Source: Halichondria panicea (Eukaryota; Porifera; Demospongiae; Suberitida; Halichondriidae). Taken from it: a DNA stretch of 64,000 nt. The notes beneath the pieces are model-generated. The model ran no database searches. It was not told where the DNA came from and saw only the letters and a list, made by a program, of their open reading frames with translations. Numbering within the stretch: the stretch's first letter is position 1; each line of letters starts with the position of its first letter. The DNA lies in assembly GCF_963675165.1 (NCBI RefSeq), contig NC_087382.1:6620315-6684314 (forward strand), read 5' to 3'. Both the position numbers and the translations under genes were made by a program. This document shows, piece after piece, positions 43,570 to 55,904 of the stretch.

Positions 43570-46500
43570 AGACACTGTTCAACATAGGGGACCGATAGAT
43601 TCACATAGTTGTTAGTAGTAGTAGTGATTGGTGTCTGTTCTCCCTCACTGTTGTTACAGATGCTGCTGCTGCTGCTTGAAAGGTGGGCATCCATAAGAGC
43701 TGTAAGGGTAGAAGAAAGGGTACTGGCTATGTTCACTTTGATCTGGATCAGCCATCTACCAGTACAGTAATCACTCAGTTTCTTGGTCTTCTACTTTGTA
43801 GCTAGCTACACGTGTGCATGCACTATCACTCTAAATAGTGCACCTCAAGAGATAGTGCACCTCAAGAGTAGAAGTGCAGAGTCAGCTGTAGATTTTCCAC
43901 CCACAATTCAATTAGGTACTATTTGTGGTTTGGCTCATTCAGTATTGAGTTGGACAACGGATGTGCAAACCACGGTAGACTAGTTTGCTAGGAAGTTACC
44001 TAAAGATAGTTTCGAAGTTATGCATCTTTCTTTGCCAGCTGGAAAAAATTGAATATCTAACCGTGTAGACTACACTCTAAAAAAGGGTCTGTAAACTTAT
44101 TTAGCTACTACTAAACTATACTTTCCACACTCTGAGGCATCTAAGTAGGTATCTAAGCATCTAAGCATAGTATATCAGCTAAGAAAAGCTACAAGTACGA
44201 TCGTTATACGCACAAAATCTTACCTCTAAAAGGATCCTTCGCGGTGGCCTTGGCTGGTTGACAATTCCGTTGGAGTCCAGGAGATCCTGATAGAGTAGAC
44301 TAGCTAGCTGCAAAGTTGCCCAAAGAAAACTGCTACGGTTTCGCTAAGGGCTGAAAAGTGGAAGTACTTGTAAAAATGGTTCCGCGGTGGGCGGTACCAC
44401 GTATTAAATCATAACCGCGGCTATTCGGTTAAGTACATTTTGCGTTGATCGATTTGCATCAATTTAATAGCATTGTTCACCGCTCATGTTACCGCTCATG
44501 TCATTTTTTGTTGTACATTTCTATTGAAATTCGACCAAGTGCAGCAATAACGTGCATCATAATATTATAATTATACAGGCCATGAACTCATGATCCAATT
44601 AGTTGTGGTAAGTTATATTGCATTCTGGTCGCACGTGTATCAAATGAAGGCATTTGATAAAACAGTAATAATTGATGGCAACCCTCGAGGGATTCATTTG
44701 TTTGGGAGTACTTGACGGTGTGAAGTGTAAAATGTGCCCACAAGCACAGAGAATTTTGAGTAGCCTATACCCATTGGTGGCAGTTATCACGTATGTGTTC
44801 ATCCTGCCTAGAATTGTATAAACAAGTAAACAAGCACAAAAGAAATGAAATGTCTACAATATCATGGTACAATATCATGGTACAGTTAAATTAAATAAAT
44901 GTGAATGTTTTTTATATTATTGAGTTACAAAACATTACTAATTGTTTGGGGTTAGTCGTCGATAAGGGTTAGTCGTTAGTCGATAAAGTATTTCAAACAA
45001 TAATTATTTGGAACTTTCATTATTTGGAACTTTCACGCAAACGCAAGTACGTATTTCACGCAAGTAAGTATGACTACTTTTTGCATACGAGCATGTTGGC
45101 TTTAATTACCGGATTAGTCAATAAAAAGAGCTGCCGTGGGCGCGACCTTTGACCCCGAAATTTCCATTCAAGCCTTAGTAACGAGCTCTTTTTTTCTCTT
45201 GCACAGAAACGGCACTCAAACAAAACCGGCACTCAAACAAAACGGCACTCAAATGTTAAACACTCAAAATAATGCGCAAACACAAAGGGGAGGGGAAGGT
45301 GGTTTTTTTCTTAGCAACAAAAAGAGTAACCAAGAGCTGACAAAAAAATAAGGCTCAGGGTAGGTAGCTAGGTACGCCATGTACAATGGAAGTAATAAAT
45401 AAAATGTGTGTTCAGCTTCAGGTCAGCCACAGTGAGCAACTTCCAGTGAAGTTTCTGGAGGAGTTTAGGAAGCTTGCTTCTCTCATGGGTGTGTAGTGTA
45501 GTAGACGGTATTGCAACTACATCGTTGGGTAGTGTTGAAGAAGGTGAATCTGAAAATAATTTTGTCATTATTATATCAAACAAAATCTGTCACGGCATCA
45601 GCAGCAAAGAGGCCCCGAAGAAAGGTAACGCTAGATGGTATAATGAAAGCACCGCAGGCCTCGGTGGAGGTGCCAAAGCTACATAAAATAAAACTACTAA
45701 TAGCTAATTTTGCTGCATGCAATCAACCGAATAGTGGGTAATGATCAACCATGATTGTTGTCGATGCCAAAAGTTCAAGTCTAAAATTAGCCTTGCAGCT
45801 CTCTGCTCACTCTTGCAGCTACCAATAGCTAGTGTTCTCTAACTACTAAGTAGAGTAGTAACACTCCGGACTCTTCTGAAGCATAACTCGAGAACGAAGC
45901 ATTATTTTGCAAATCCATGAATTAAAATCCAAGTAAACATGACTAGAAGCCTATAGAAACTCTTACTTGCACTTGATTCATCGCTGTAGCGGTCTACACA
46001 CACACACACACACACAGACACACTACCGTATACCTCGCTTGCGCATGCGCACCGAGGCATAATTATCACCTGATTACAAAAGTAAACGTAACTTATCTTT
46101 TTATAGGTGGAAACCCTCTGCAAGTCACTAACACAATAATAATGTATTAACTTATCTTCATTATAGGTGGTAGTAGTGAACTTCCAGCACTGGGGGGAGA
46201 CATCCCTTTTGCCACCTCTCACCCCCTGGCTGGTTGATTGGAGCATCTGCACCAGATTTGGGGAACATGACAAGAGGTACAGGCTGTACAAGAAGTCTAT
46301 TGGGGTACTTAGAGTTCTAGGTACTTAGAGTATAAAAGAACCAAAACAACAGAACATGACAAGAGGGTGCTAAAAGTAAGTTTTAAATCATATGAAACTT
46401 ACAGTGCAGGTACAATCCATTTTTGGCCTATCAACATCTCGTTTTATTGTGTAATTATAAAAAAAGTTGCCTTTTGAGATCAAAGGAATAGCAGTGCCAA

Positions 46501-48020
46501 TAATTATATATGGCATGTTGCAAGGATGGCATGTTGCAAGGGCCAATAAACTGCTTGCTTGTGGCCATGTAATAACACATTCGCCACCACACTGCCACCA
46601 CACTTCGCCACCACAACGGCAAACGTAGAATTTGGTTTCGGATCCACCGCAAACATTTGGGAAACCAAGTCTCTGACAATCTCGTTACGCCGAGAAATGT
46701 CCAGATGTAGTCGACGCTCTTAATCCGTTTCGCACTGCATTATGGATGGTCTCCATGTGTAAGGATTGCTTCTTAATTTAACAATGAAGAAGCCGATGAC
46801 AATGACAAGGTGTCATCAGAAGGGTGTCGACCCAGGAGAGAAGGGTGGAGAGAAGGGTACTGACCCAGGAGAGTGTTCCTTTGCACTACTCATTGAGGAG
46901 GTGCTAGGTGAATTCATCTCCACTGTAACAGAATAGATAATACAATACGTAATTACTCCATATGGGTCATTAACAATCAAGTGCAAGTGCATTATCATGG
47001 TACAGTGGGCGTCTTTACGATACCAATCTTCTGGCCCAATGATTTCAACTCAGTGTCATCCAGTTCCAAAAAGGAGTAGCATTTCGGCCAACTTTATCAA
47101 TACTAATCACATCAGTATAAGCAGCTAAAATAAATTATAATTATAGTTGTACTATGGTTGCACCAAAGATTAAAGGCTTCAGTTGTAGTTTATACTACTT
47201 ATACAACCTGTCTGACCACAGCCATGGTATATGGCAGTTATACCCTAGTGTATAACTGTTACAAAACAGACTACTAATGATTTTAGTCAACATAAAAAGA
47301 GCCAAGTTCGAGCGATGAATAGTTCCAAAAAGGAGGCAAATTTGGAAGAACTCCGTGATTCGAACGATACTGGTTTGTTTGTGTTGCTTTTTTTCAACTT
47401 TCAACATTGGTTGTCACAACCTGCTTATTGCTTATTACATTGCTGCATGGGACCAGGAGCAGTAAGAAGGGTCCAGACTGCCAAGTGTGACTAAAGAGAC
47501 TGCACTGCACTGCACTGCACTGGGCCAGTACAGTAGGCTTGTGGAATGATATTTTGGGGTACATTTGCACTCTTTGTAGACAAGTAGCACCAGTGTACTT
47601 TCTTGAAGTGCCTTCTATAAAGATGCAGAAACACAGCCTTCACAATTGCTTGCTTGAATCATAGACGCTTGCTTGAATCAGCCATCGCTTTTTAAAAAGA
47701 TAGCAAATTCATTGCATAGCTATAGCATTGAAGAAGCATGACAGGAAGTAGCTAAACATAGTAGTACAGTTCTAAACATAGTACAAGCCAGTTAAACTAT
47801 GGCTACATCTTGCCTTCAAATCTCTCACTTACAGAGTCGTCAATGTTGTTCTCTCCAAGATAAGAGGATAGTTCTTGGACTTCTTAAACTGCACCTGAGT
47901 GGTACCATCTTCTAGTACACTCCCCTCTGCCATGGCATGAGTCCGAGACAAAAGATTGCAACACACAACTTGACAAAGCAACACACAAAGATTAGACACA
48001 TGTAGATTTAGTTAAAAGTC
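43570..48020. other. Long stretch without a supported gene
   Basis: Contains a dinucleotide run (CA)n at about 45997-46019. AAAAAGAGCT (45122) and AGCTCTTTTTTT (45184) make a short inverted pair of a probable small MITE. Tandem duplications lie at 44858/44871 (13 bp) and near 44485. (GCACT)n lies at about 47499-47525. A minus-strand Cys-rich frame near 46680-46390 (FYVCRCGGEVWWQCGGEC) lacks context and is not called. Confidence 0.35.
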
Positions 48021-48024
48021 CATT

Positions 48025-48345
48025 GTAGTCAGGACAGGTTTAGTTCAGGTCATTCAACCTGATGTAAAGGACACTAACAGTCCACCTCACATGCTGGGAC
48101 AACCTGATGTAAAGGACACTAACAGTCCACCTCACATGCCACACAGGTTTAGTTCAGGTCACCTCATGTAAAGGATCCACCTCATGTGCCACTGTAGTTG
48201 GGACACATTTAGTTTAAGTCATTCAACCTGATGTTATAGGACACTAGCATGTCCTATACAGCAGTCCACCTCATGTGCCACTGCAGTTGGACAGGTTTAG
48301 TATTGGTCATTCAACCTAATGTGTAGTACACTGGTAGTGCAGGTC
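48025..48345. repeat. Degenerate minisatellite, ~80-bp unit
   Basis: The phrases GGTTTAGTTCAGGTCATTCA, ACCTGATGTAAAGGACACTA and CAGTCCACCTCACATGCCAC recur four to five times with variable deletions. Confidence 0.8.
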
Positions 48346-48827
48346 TAGACCTGACAAGCTTCGAATTGTGAAAGAAAGTCTATAGCCCTATACTGCTATA
48401 ATAATAATTTCAGGTTTGTGTTACAACATGTGACACACAATCAAAGGAGTGTTCTACATCTGAAAGCTATTGTGGCCTAATGCAGGAAATAGTGTAATTA
48501 CATTACAATGTCGAGCAAAGCCAACTCCAACTTTGAAACCACGGGTAGGGTATCGTTAGCAGGACGACTATTCTCTGACTGTAAGAGTTAAATTTAGCAG
48601 GGGTGGGTAATGATTAGTTGGTACATCAAATGGATCAGCACGCTGTCCCTTCAAACATTAATTTAAATAATACGATTTCTCGCACTGCAAAAATTTTTTA
48701 TTAAAACACAACATAGCCATGTTAGTTTCAACACATTATTTTGGAGCAAAGGAGCAAATCAACAGATAAGTTGAAAACAACATTTAAAAGTTGTTTCTAG
48801 AATCCATTGTTTCTAGAATCCATTGTT

Positions 48828-50074
48828 CCTTTAACCGTCGGATTGTCTGTAAATTAGCAATAAAATGCCTAGCAACCCATATAAAAAGGAATAAACTGGT
48901 GCAACATGTGTTGCCATAACAACCACGGTTATTACGCTCACCCGTTTTTATCATTTTAAATGCTCGGCCAGCGGTGAATTTTTTTTTATGGATCAGCCTA
49001 TCATAATTATGATTGACTAAGCTTGATTTTCACATCATATGAATGTAACAGTGCTAAGATATGTGACAGGCTCTGGGAAAACAGACCAATTGGAGCAGAT
49101 ATTGGTATTGAGCAATAGCCAGATTTATGGACTGCAGTGTATAATCTCAAAATTTTTTTCTTGGCTTATCGTTATCTACAGTCTTTCTACTACCTCTCTG
49201 CAAAATCTGATGCTCTGAATCTAACTCTTTCCATCAAAGCGCTTTGTCTAAGCAGCCACCATTACCTTACTTTTCCCAATTTAGCAATCTTTGAGTGGGC
49301 GTTTCTCAATACTGCTGTTTTACAACTTCGAGTTTCCAACGCGCATAACTCAGGCATGGAACGAGATATGTGCACACTAAGCATATCAATGCGTAGGCAA
49401 TTCTTTGCTGTATCATCTGGTATATAGATCGCAAAAATTATAGCTTGCGCCAATTGGTCTGTTTTCCCAGAGCCTGTCACATATATCAATTTGAAGTACA
49501 ATACGTACAATACGTACATGTATTACTATATCGGTGAACGATCTATGAAATTGAACGATCTATGAAATTTACAAGCTCACATAAAGCTCACATAAAGACT
49601 GTTTATTACTGCTATACATTCTAGCTATACTATACTACTTGCCAGAGTCACACAGTGAGCCCTCTCCTGGTCTTTCACCGTCCTGGTCCATAGCGCTAGT
49701 GTCTAGGTCCATGTCATGCATGTCCTCAGTCCCAGACAGTTCATCAGCGTCTGGCATAAACCTTTGGGAGGTATCCTACTATCCCCTCTCCTTCATAGGC
49801 ACCAGAGGAGACATCGCCATCGCCATTGCTGTCACATCGGCACAAGTAAACAATCTAGCCACAGCTTCGGCGGTAAGATGCTAATGAAATTTTAACATAG
49901 CAACGTGGCTTGGAAAATTCTAGACTAAATTGCACGTGATTATACAGCTCTTCCTCAGCTCTTCCTCGGATGTGCGTAGTTCGAGCTACTTCCTAAGTAT
50001 CGCAGAATTAGAATTTCGCAAAAAAAGTCACTATTGCGGGCCACGATCGTGGCCCGTGGCGGTTAAAGGGTTAA
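48828..50074 (-). mobile_element. piggyBac-like element, copy A (non-autonomous)
   Basis: The right end is GCGGTTAAAGGG followed by TTAA (50071-50074), that is CCCTTTAACCG inside TTAA. The left end is CCTTTAACCGTCGG at 48828, where TTAA is lost next to a 16-bp duplication (48791/48807). The interior matches copy B (58866-59570) in opposite orientation. The stretch 49880-49650 on minus has remains of an acidic protein start matching FTCADVLEQLEDSNG in copy B. No catalytic domain. It carries a nested MITE at 49062-49481. Confidence 0.8.
49062..49481. mobile_element. Nested MITE with a 31-bp TIR and TA target
   Basis: TGTGACAGGCTCTGGGAAAA then CAGACCAATTGG, and the inverted copy ending at 49481, bound 420 bp. 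TA lies on both sides (49060-49061, 49482-49483). Copy B of the host element shows the empty site: GATATATCTTAG at about 59440-59450 reads straight through one TA. Open frames inside look non-coding. Confidence 0.85.
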
Positions 50075-50079
50075 ACAGA

Positions 50080-51588
50080 TTTTAAGTTCTTAGTATAATA
50101 ATTGCCTTGTTGGATTAACTGTGATGTTGTTTTAACTAATTTAATTAACTGTAATTATATTATTTAAATATTATATTTATATTTTAAAATACATTTGATA
50201 TCAACAAGTTTTAAAGTTGTTAATTTGGTACAGTGTTGTTTCCACAAATACCTCCATTCTGAGAAATTGAGTTTATCTCGCTGACATGCTATAAGGCTTG
50301 CGTACATAGCAAGCCTTATACCGTGTGTATTAACATTATGATACAACATAGAATAGAAAATTAAGAGAAGTGATCAGTAAAGGTGTGGAAGTGGAAGTGG
50401 AAGTGGAAGAGTGGAAGAGTGACATAACGTCGTATCGTGCAAACGAACATACTGTAATCTATGTTGTCACCACATGACCTTACAACAACCGAACACAGGA
50501 TACGCACCTTTAGCGTATTTTGTACTTTGTACTTTGACCCAATTAGGATGAGTTACTGGTAGGATGAGTTACTGGTACACGCATCTTGCAACGGTAACAA
50601 GTCTTTTCTAACCATGTCTTTTATATGTTGTGCTTCATCTTCGAGTAATGAGTTCACTACTTTCGGACTAAACGTTATGTCTGGATGTAAAATTAGTTCA
50701 TCGCTTTTAATTTTTGAGCTGATGTGATTTTGCTGCTGTCTGAGTGACATTCTTAAAGTTACCACGAGACTTAAAACTTTTGATTCATGCCTCATTGTCC
50801 ATGAATGTATTAACGGTCCACTCCTCCAACATATAGTGCTGTTTAGGAATCAGTACTTCCTGAGTCATGGAGGCTAGCAAGCTTTTCTTCGATAAGCAAA
50901 CGCATAGTATGGAATGTGCTGGAATGTGCTGTAATTAGTTGTGCTGCAATTAGTTTTGCTTATCTGGCTGGAATCTCATTTTGGTGACTGTGTGGGCGTT
51001 TTTACTATCACTGCCATGTAAAATTGGTCACAAAGTACACTTAGTAGCTGCTTGTTCTATTATAAGGATGCCAAAAGAAACATGTTCTATTAAATGACAA
51101 AGTAAATGACAAAGTCTCAAGTTCTAAATCCAAAGTAAACTGAAGTTACAGTATGGCTCACCCAGAATATTGAGCTCACTGAAAGATGGTGCATATCTTG
51201 AATAGCCTCTAGAAAAGCACACTGTGAATGCTGCCATGGTGACTCTGCCCCCACTTCACTTAAAAAAGGTAAGACTGAATGTTTACTATCAGATAAATAG
51301 TGTTCTTCATGGGATCGAGAGAGTTACGAGTGAAAGTAGTGGCTCCACCGTAAAAGGGAACATATGATAGCTAGTGGCATATGATAGCTAGTGGGAAAGA
51401 ATGGTAAACCCCATAATCGAAAGTGAATTAGAAGTTGGAATTAGGTGGAAGTTTCTCAAGGAATCCAGAAATTCTCGTCAGTTTGACGTCGAGCCCACAT
51501 AAACGGGTGAAACATAACACACACAGCACCATTGGGCGTACAAGCAACAAGAAGGTGTGCTTGTATTCGCTCCAAGTGCGTCTGTAGA
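50080..51588. other. No confident gene
   Basis: Holds an 80-codon minus frame at 50553-50795 with DITFSPKVVNSLLEDEAQHI then KDMVRKDLLPL, which looks protein-like, but I recognise no family and see no neighbouring exons. Tandem duplications at 50545/50561 (16 bp) and 51361/51378 (17 bp). Confidence 0.3.
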
Positions 51589-51795
51589 TACAGGGTTTTG
51601 CAGAATTCTTGCAACAGGCAGAGCAATGACTTCCATATATGGAGTTGTAATTGTGTAAACAGCTGTAGACCACAGATGCATGGTTTTATTTTAAGAGCAC
51701 CAAAACTAGCTAGCTATAGCTAGTTGTACACTCATTTCTATAGCTCTGAATTCTGATCTGTGACTAAACACTAGTACTAAGAACTAAGACTGACT

Positions 51796-52752
51796 GTGAT
51801 TGAGAAGAGTGCTGACATGGAGCAGTTTAACTGGTTTGGTGGCATGAATTCAGGACGTTCTGAATGGAGTTATTGTCCAACTCAGTTCAATTCCTACAGT
51901 TTTGCTCGTGAGGGTGACACCTACCCTAACCCGTCTACAAGGCAAGATTCAGTGTCCAGCTGTATCACCTATCATGTAAAAATCATTAATCCAAGGAATA
52001 AAAGTGACTTTATTGTGCGTTTGTGGCATGGTGTAACTGAAACATTTATGTCACCATCAACACTGCGAGCAAGGCTACAAGAATCATTTCCATATGATGT
52101 GCCTGGCACCACAACTTTTCAGTTGGGTTATCTTGAAGGCAACACAAAGCGGTGGGTAGTCGAAGAGAAGGATCTGGACGTTATGTATGGTACTTTAGGG
52201 CAAAATTCTAAAATAACTTTGTGGTGTGATGCTAAGATTGAAGTGGATGATGAGCCAGCTAAAAAAAAGAGGAAACGTGATGAAACTAATCCAGAACCTA
52301 GCTGCTCTGACTCTTGCAAGGTGGATTCTGTTGATCTTATTTTCAAAGAATTGAAATGCATTGTCCTAAACTAAGATTGTGGGCTAAGATGATAGATAAA
52401 GGACGCCATGATGATTACGACAACCCCCCACAAATTCCACTTATTACTGGATCAACTGTTCCTGCAAAGAAGAAATCTGGTAATGTGGCAGATGCACTGG
52501 CTAGTGCATCTGCCACATTACCAGATTTCTTGCATTTCAGGCACCGAGTACACCACAAAAGAGAGGTAGTAATACAACTGATGTGTCTGCAGGTGCCAAA
52601 TTCTCACCCATGAGGAGTGCAAAGCTTAGGAGGAGCTGTTTAGATGACTTAAAATTGTTGAAAGACCTATTACAAGAGAATGTGTTAAGTGAGGCTGAGT
52701 TCTCTGAGCAAAAAGAGAATATCCTACGCACTCTTAAAGAAATTCATGATTA
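51796..52752 (+). pseudogene. Accessory ORF of the mariner-type element (possible PB1-like fold)
   Basis: The main frame covers 192 codons from 51796; MEQFNWFGG eight residues in is the likelier start. The central part, FIVRLWHGVTETFMSPSTLR and LQESFPYDVPGTTTFQLGYL, followed by WVVEEKDLDVMYGTLGQNSK and ITLWCD, has the strand pattern of a PB1/ubiquitin-like domain, by inference. A Lys-rich tract KKKRKRDE follows as a possible nuclear signal. After a frame change near 52345 it continues with LRLWAKMIDKGRHDDYDNPP and QIPLITGST. It then meets a 29-bp hairpin (52470-52531) and resumes with MRSAKLRRSCLDDLKLLKDL and SEAEFSEQKENILRTLKE to a stop at 52751. The C-terminal helix pair looks like an oligomerisation segment. 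Related proteins occur in sponges, but I know no function. Broken here by two frame changes. Confidence 0.65.
52470..52531. repeat. Perfect 29-bp hairpin with 4-nt loop
   Basis: 52470-52498 and 52503-52531 are exact inverted copies (AAGAAATCTGGTAATGTGGC at the start) around loop GGCT. It lies inside the accessory ORF and disrupts it. It looks like a template-switch or snap-back duplication. Confidence 0.95.
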
Positions 52753-52866
52753 ACGTCCAGCAATAATAATTATTATCTATTATAGTACGGTACAATTACT
52801 AGTACAATGTATGGTACAATTACAGCGAGACTATCGTGTTCGATATTGTATAATATTCTGTTCAAG

Positions 52867-53855
52867 TTAACTGTATCCAGCATGTTCAACCCAGTGCATG
52901 CAATCTGTCTGAGTAATTGCTGAAAATGAGTGAAGTACAACTGATTCACAGTCCATTGTATTGAGTAAAGATTCATTTGCTCGCAATGTTGATTTAAGCT
53001 TAGAAAACGCTTCCTCGATAGGATTGAGATCTGGGCAATAAGGCGGTAGGTAATAAAGAAGGGCACCAGTTGATTCAATTAGTGGAGCTACACCATGAAC
53101 ATGATGGATGGACGCATTATCCATGACGACCACACTGTGGGGATTGACTCCATCAAATGGCTGAAGATGTGGAAGTAGAATGTTTTGAACAAAGTAAATA
53201 AATCTATCACCATCCACAGACGATGTTACAGAATGACAATCAAGGACACCACTGGTCGATATAGCTGCTATTGCATTTACTCGCTGGCCTCGTACTAACA
53301 GCTTCTTTGAGACAGGAGGCTTGCCCCTTATGCTGTAACCGAATCTCCTCAGGCAATTTCTTCTGTCAGCTCCCGTCTCGTCAACAAAAATCAACATTTC
53401 AGGGTGACCGTTGAAAATCTGCATATCTTGAAGGTATACTCCTCAGAAATTCACTTCTTTGCTTGGCAACAAGAACCATCTTCTGTCGGGTTATATTTGA
53501 TGAATGTAAAAACCTCCAAATGGTACTAACATCAACATGTGTACCAGTCTCGTTAACTAACAAGAACCTCAGTGATTTCTCGTAAGTAAATATCTGGCCT
53601 CTCTGAAATTGTTTCGATGATGATAAGCTTATCAATATCAGTCAATACAGCTGTGCCACTGTTTGGAGGGTGTTTACGTTTATCAACTGTTCCTGTGTCA
53701 TTGAAAAGAGCAACAGTTCTGCACACAGTTGAAGCGTTGACATTCAAATTTTCACCAACTTCACGACAAGATTTGCGCTGCATTTCCACCTGGTACACCA
53801 TCCGCCACCTTAAATCTTGTGAATAAGCTGATGCTCTCTTAGGCTCACAGGACAT
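52867..53855 (-). pseudogene. Tc1/mariner-type DDE transposase
   Basis: Cuts and pastes DNA at TA. The N-terminal part (53855-53560) has YSQDLRWRMVYQVEMQRKSC, a helix-turn-helix with VNASTVCRTVALFNDTGTVD, and the linker DKLIIIETISERPDIYLREI. The catalytic part shows LIFVDETGADRRNCLRRFGY (first D, about 53385), HSVVVMDNASIHHVHGV (second D, about 53110) and YCPDLNPIEEAFSKLKSTLR (final acid, about 53000). D-D spacing and the PDLNPIE motif fit the IS630-Tc1-mariner group (DDE_3). The stop is at 52867. Frame changes at about 53560 and 53410 each need one small indel, so it is recently dead. All three catalytic acids remain. Confidence 0.92.
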
Positions 53856-54809
53856 CTTTCAATTCAATTCAAGCTATTCAAATAATTATATGTGCATGCA
53901 CATGTACTACAAGTCAGCAGTGACTTCCATATATGGAAGTCATTGCTGTGTCTGTTTAGCCCTGTTTAGCCCTGTTGCAATTCAAATAATTATTGTGCAT
54001 TGCATATGTACCAAGTCAGCAGTGACTTCCATATATGGAAGTCATTGCTGTGTCTGTTTAGCCCTGTTGCAAGGATTCTGCAAAACCCTGTATATGTATT
54101 GCGGTGTTTTGTCTGAGTCGTGGAGCCCTAAGAATCTAGAGAATGTCCTTCTGTGTCAAATATCTGCACATTCAAGTTCTGAAACTGTCCACTTAGAATA
54201 ACTCACTTAGAATAACTCACTGCTTGAAGATTGACAAAGAATTATCATGGTCACTGTTTGTACTTTCCTCAGACATTGGATGCAGAAAAATTTGTTAACT
54301 AAACTGGATGGTCTCTCAGTTTGTGTAGGACATCCAGACCAGCATTAATTTTTGTGAAAATGGTCAATATAATTATGGAAAGGTAAAATTGTGTCGTCTA
54401 ATGGGAAAATTGCAGCCTATGTGGATGGCCTATGTGGATAAAAAAAACTTATAGCAAGACTTTTCGTACGGCAGTCAAATCGGAATTTCATGTAAAGCTA
54501 ATTTGAGAGCCGTAGATGGAGCAAGCGTCGTGGATGTGATAGCAGTGACACAAGCAGTCACACAAATGACAGGTACCTACGTACGCCTGAATTGAAATCA
54601 AAACTTGCGAAAGAGAATGCATTCTGCTGAAGAAGAAGGACCTCTACTTGTTACCATCTACTTGTTACCATACAAAAAACTGTTGCGTTCAGTTGTACAT
54701 GTAATCAGAATCTAGACATCTGATCGATTTCCTCTCTCGGACCGATAGGTTGGTGTGGTTGTGGGAATCGTGCTGTAGAGTGGAAACTACTCCAAGAAGG
54801 TGAAACAAT

Positions 54810-55255
54810 GAATTGAACTCCGACGTGCTACACATAATGAAAGAAAATGTCAATAAGGTACATGAGGACCACCAGCTTTTCTCAACTATTCTGTGGGACG
54901 AACAGCTAAAGGCAATTTCTGCCAGAGACCCCCGTCAGATGAGGTGGCACCCAGTATTAATGCCTTAATCTAAAGCTGCTATCAAGTTCAGCAACCATGC
55001 CATGAGAACCAGTGGTTTTCTTAAACTCCCATCGATTATTTTTCGAGTAAACCCGGCTTTCAGAAGGATTTGTTACTTGTAGAAGTGGGGTCTATTTCTG
55101 ACTTTTGGCAAAAGAAAGGCATCTCAAAAAAAGAAGACAATGCATTCTTATTTTTTATGTTCAAAAAGCTGATGGTACCTTATCGTGGCGTCAAGTATCA
55201 GCAGAAAAGTGTAATAATAATAAATGCCATGCATGGTTCCCATGGAAAGTAGTGA
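54810..55255 (+). pseudogene. P-like transposase fragment
   Basis: LHIMKENVNKVHEDHQLFST then ILWDEQLKAISARDPRQMRW (54830-54945), HAMRTSGFLKLPSIIF (54995-55040), EVGSISDFWQKKGISKKEDN (55080) and FYVQKADGTLSWRQVSAEKC (55155-55210) follow each other with small frame shifts. The layout resembles the region before the catalytic domain of P-element/THAP9-type transposases. Only this central part is left. It starts about 0.7 kb after the mariner-type element and ends near 55255. Confidence 0.5.
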
Positions 55256-55264
55256 GGAGACTCT

Positions 55265-55900
55265 TGGCAAGCCCACTGCTCGTATAATATACATCAGCTA
55301 ATGGCATAGGGTGGCTATATAATTATATTAAGTATATAGAGATGACTCTGGAGATGGCTTATCAAACTACTGCGCTATTTATTATAGATAGCCGTACTTT
55401 TATTCAACTAGAGCCGATCAAACTGCTGCGCTATGTAGCCGTACTTTTATTCAACTAGAGCCCTCCTACTCCATTGAATGTCAATCAGGCATGAGAATGT
55501 CAGAGAGGATCAAGATGATGATCTATATAATTAGGACTTTCATTTGAACCGACAAGCAGGTATCGTAGCGAGTAGCGAGTGCTCGATTCATTGTACCACT
55601 CAGTAGGAGTTGGATCGAAAGAGATACACCAGAAACTGAAGAGATGTTTGGCATTCCTGTACATGTAGTATTCAAATACACAACAGTGACGGTAAGTATG
55701 CATAGTATAATGTTTTGTGGACCTGTGCTATATAACTATGACCTTCACCAATACAGACAAAGATTGTATCACACTTGTGAAGAATGAAGTGTGAAGAATG
55801 TTGGTGACACTCCTGACGATATGGTGTACTACACCCCATACTGAAGGTTATATATTTGTCGTCCTTAGATGTAAAATGTGCATGTCACTAGTTATATATA
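55265..55900. other. No gene seen
   Basis: AT-rich with local duplications (for example CAAACTACTGCGCTATTTAT and a partial copy near 55420). No coding motif. Confidence 0.4.
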
Positions 55901-55904
55901 CGTC

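Larger units (their letters stand above)
51591..54090. mobile_element. Two-ORF Tc1/mariner-type transposon, 2500 bp
   Basis: CAGGGTTTTGCAGAATTCTT then GCAACAG at 51591, and its inverted counterpart ending at 54090, bound exactly 2500 bp. TA flanks both (51589-51590 and 54091-54092). Inside are a plus-strand ORF (51796-52752) and a minus-strand DDE transposase (52867-53855), convergent with about 110 bp between them. Near each end is the palindrome GACTTCCATATATGGAAGTC or a truncated form. The right end has it twice, in a tandem copy of about 85 bp, and these may be transposase sites. Confidence 0.9.

Noticed and set aside
46388-46680. Minus-strand Cys-rich frame (FYVCRCGGEVWWQCGGEC)
   Set aside because: Local short duplications such as TGGCATGTTGCAAGG and CCACCACACT explain the pattern, and no adjacent exon supports a gene.
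49137-49519. Overlapping 96- and 85-codon frames on both strands
   Set aside because: They lie inside the nested 420-bp MITE, which is absent from the sister copy's empty site. No motif.
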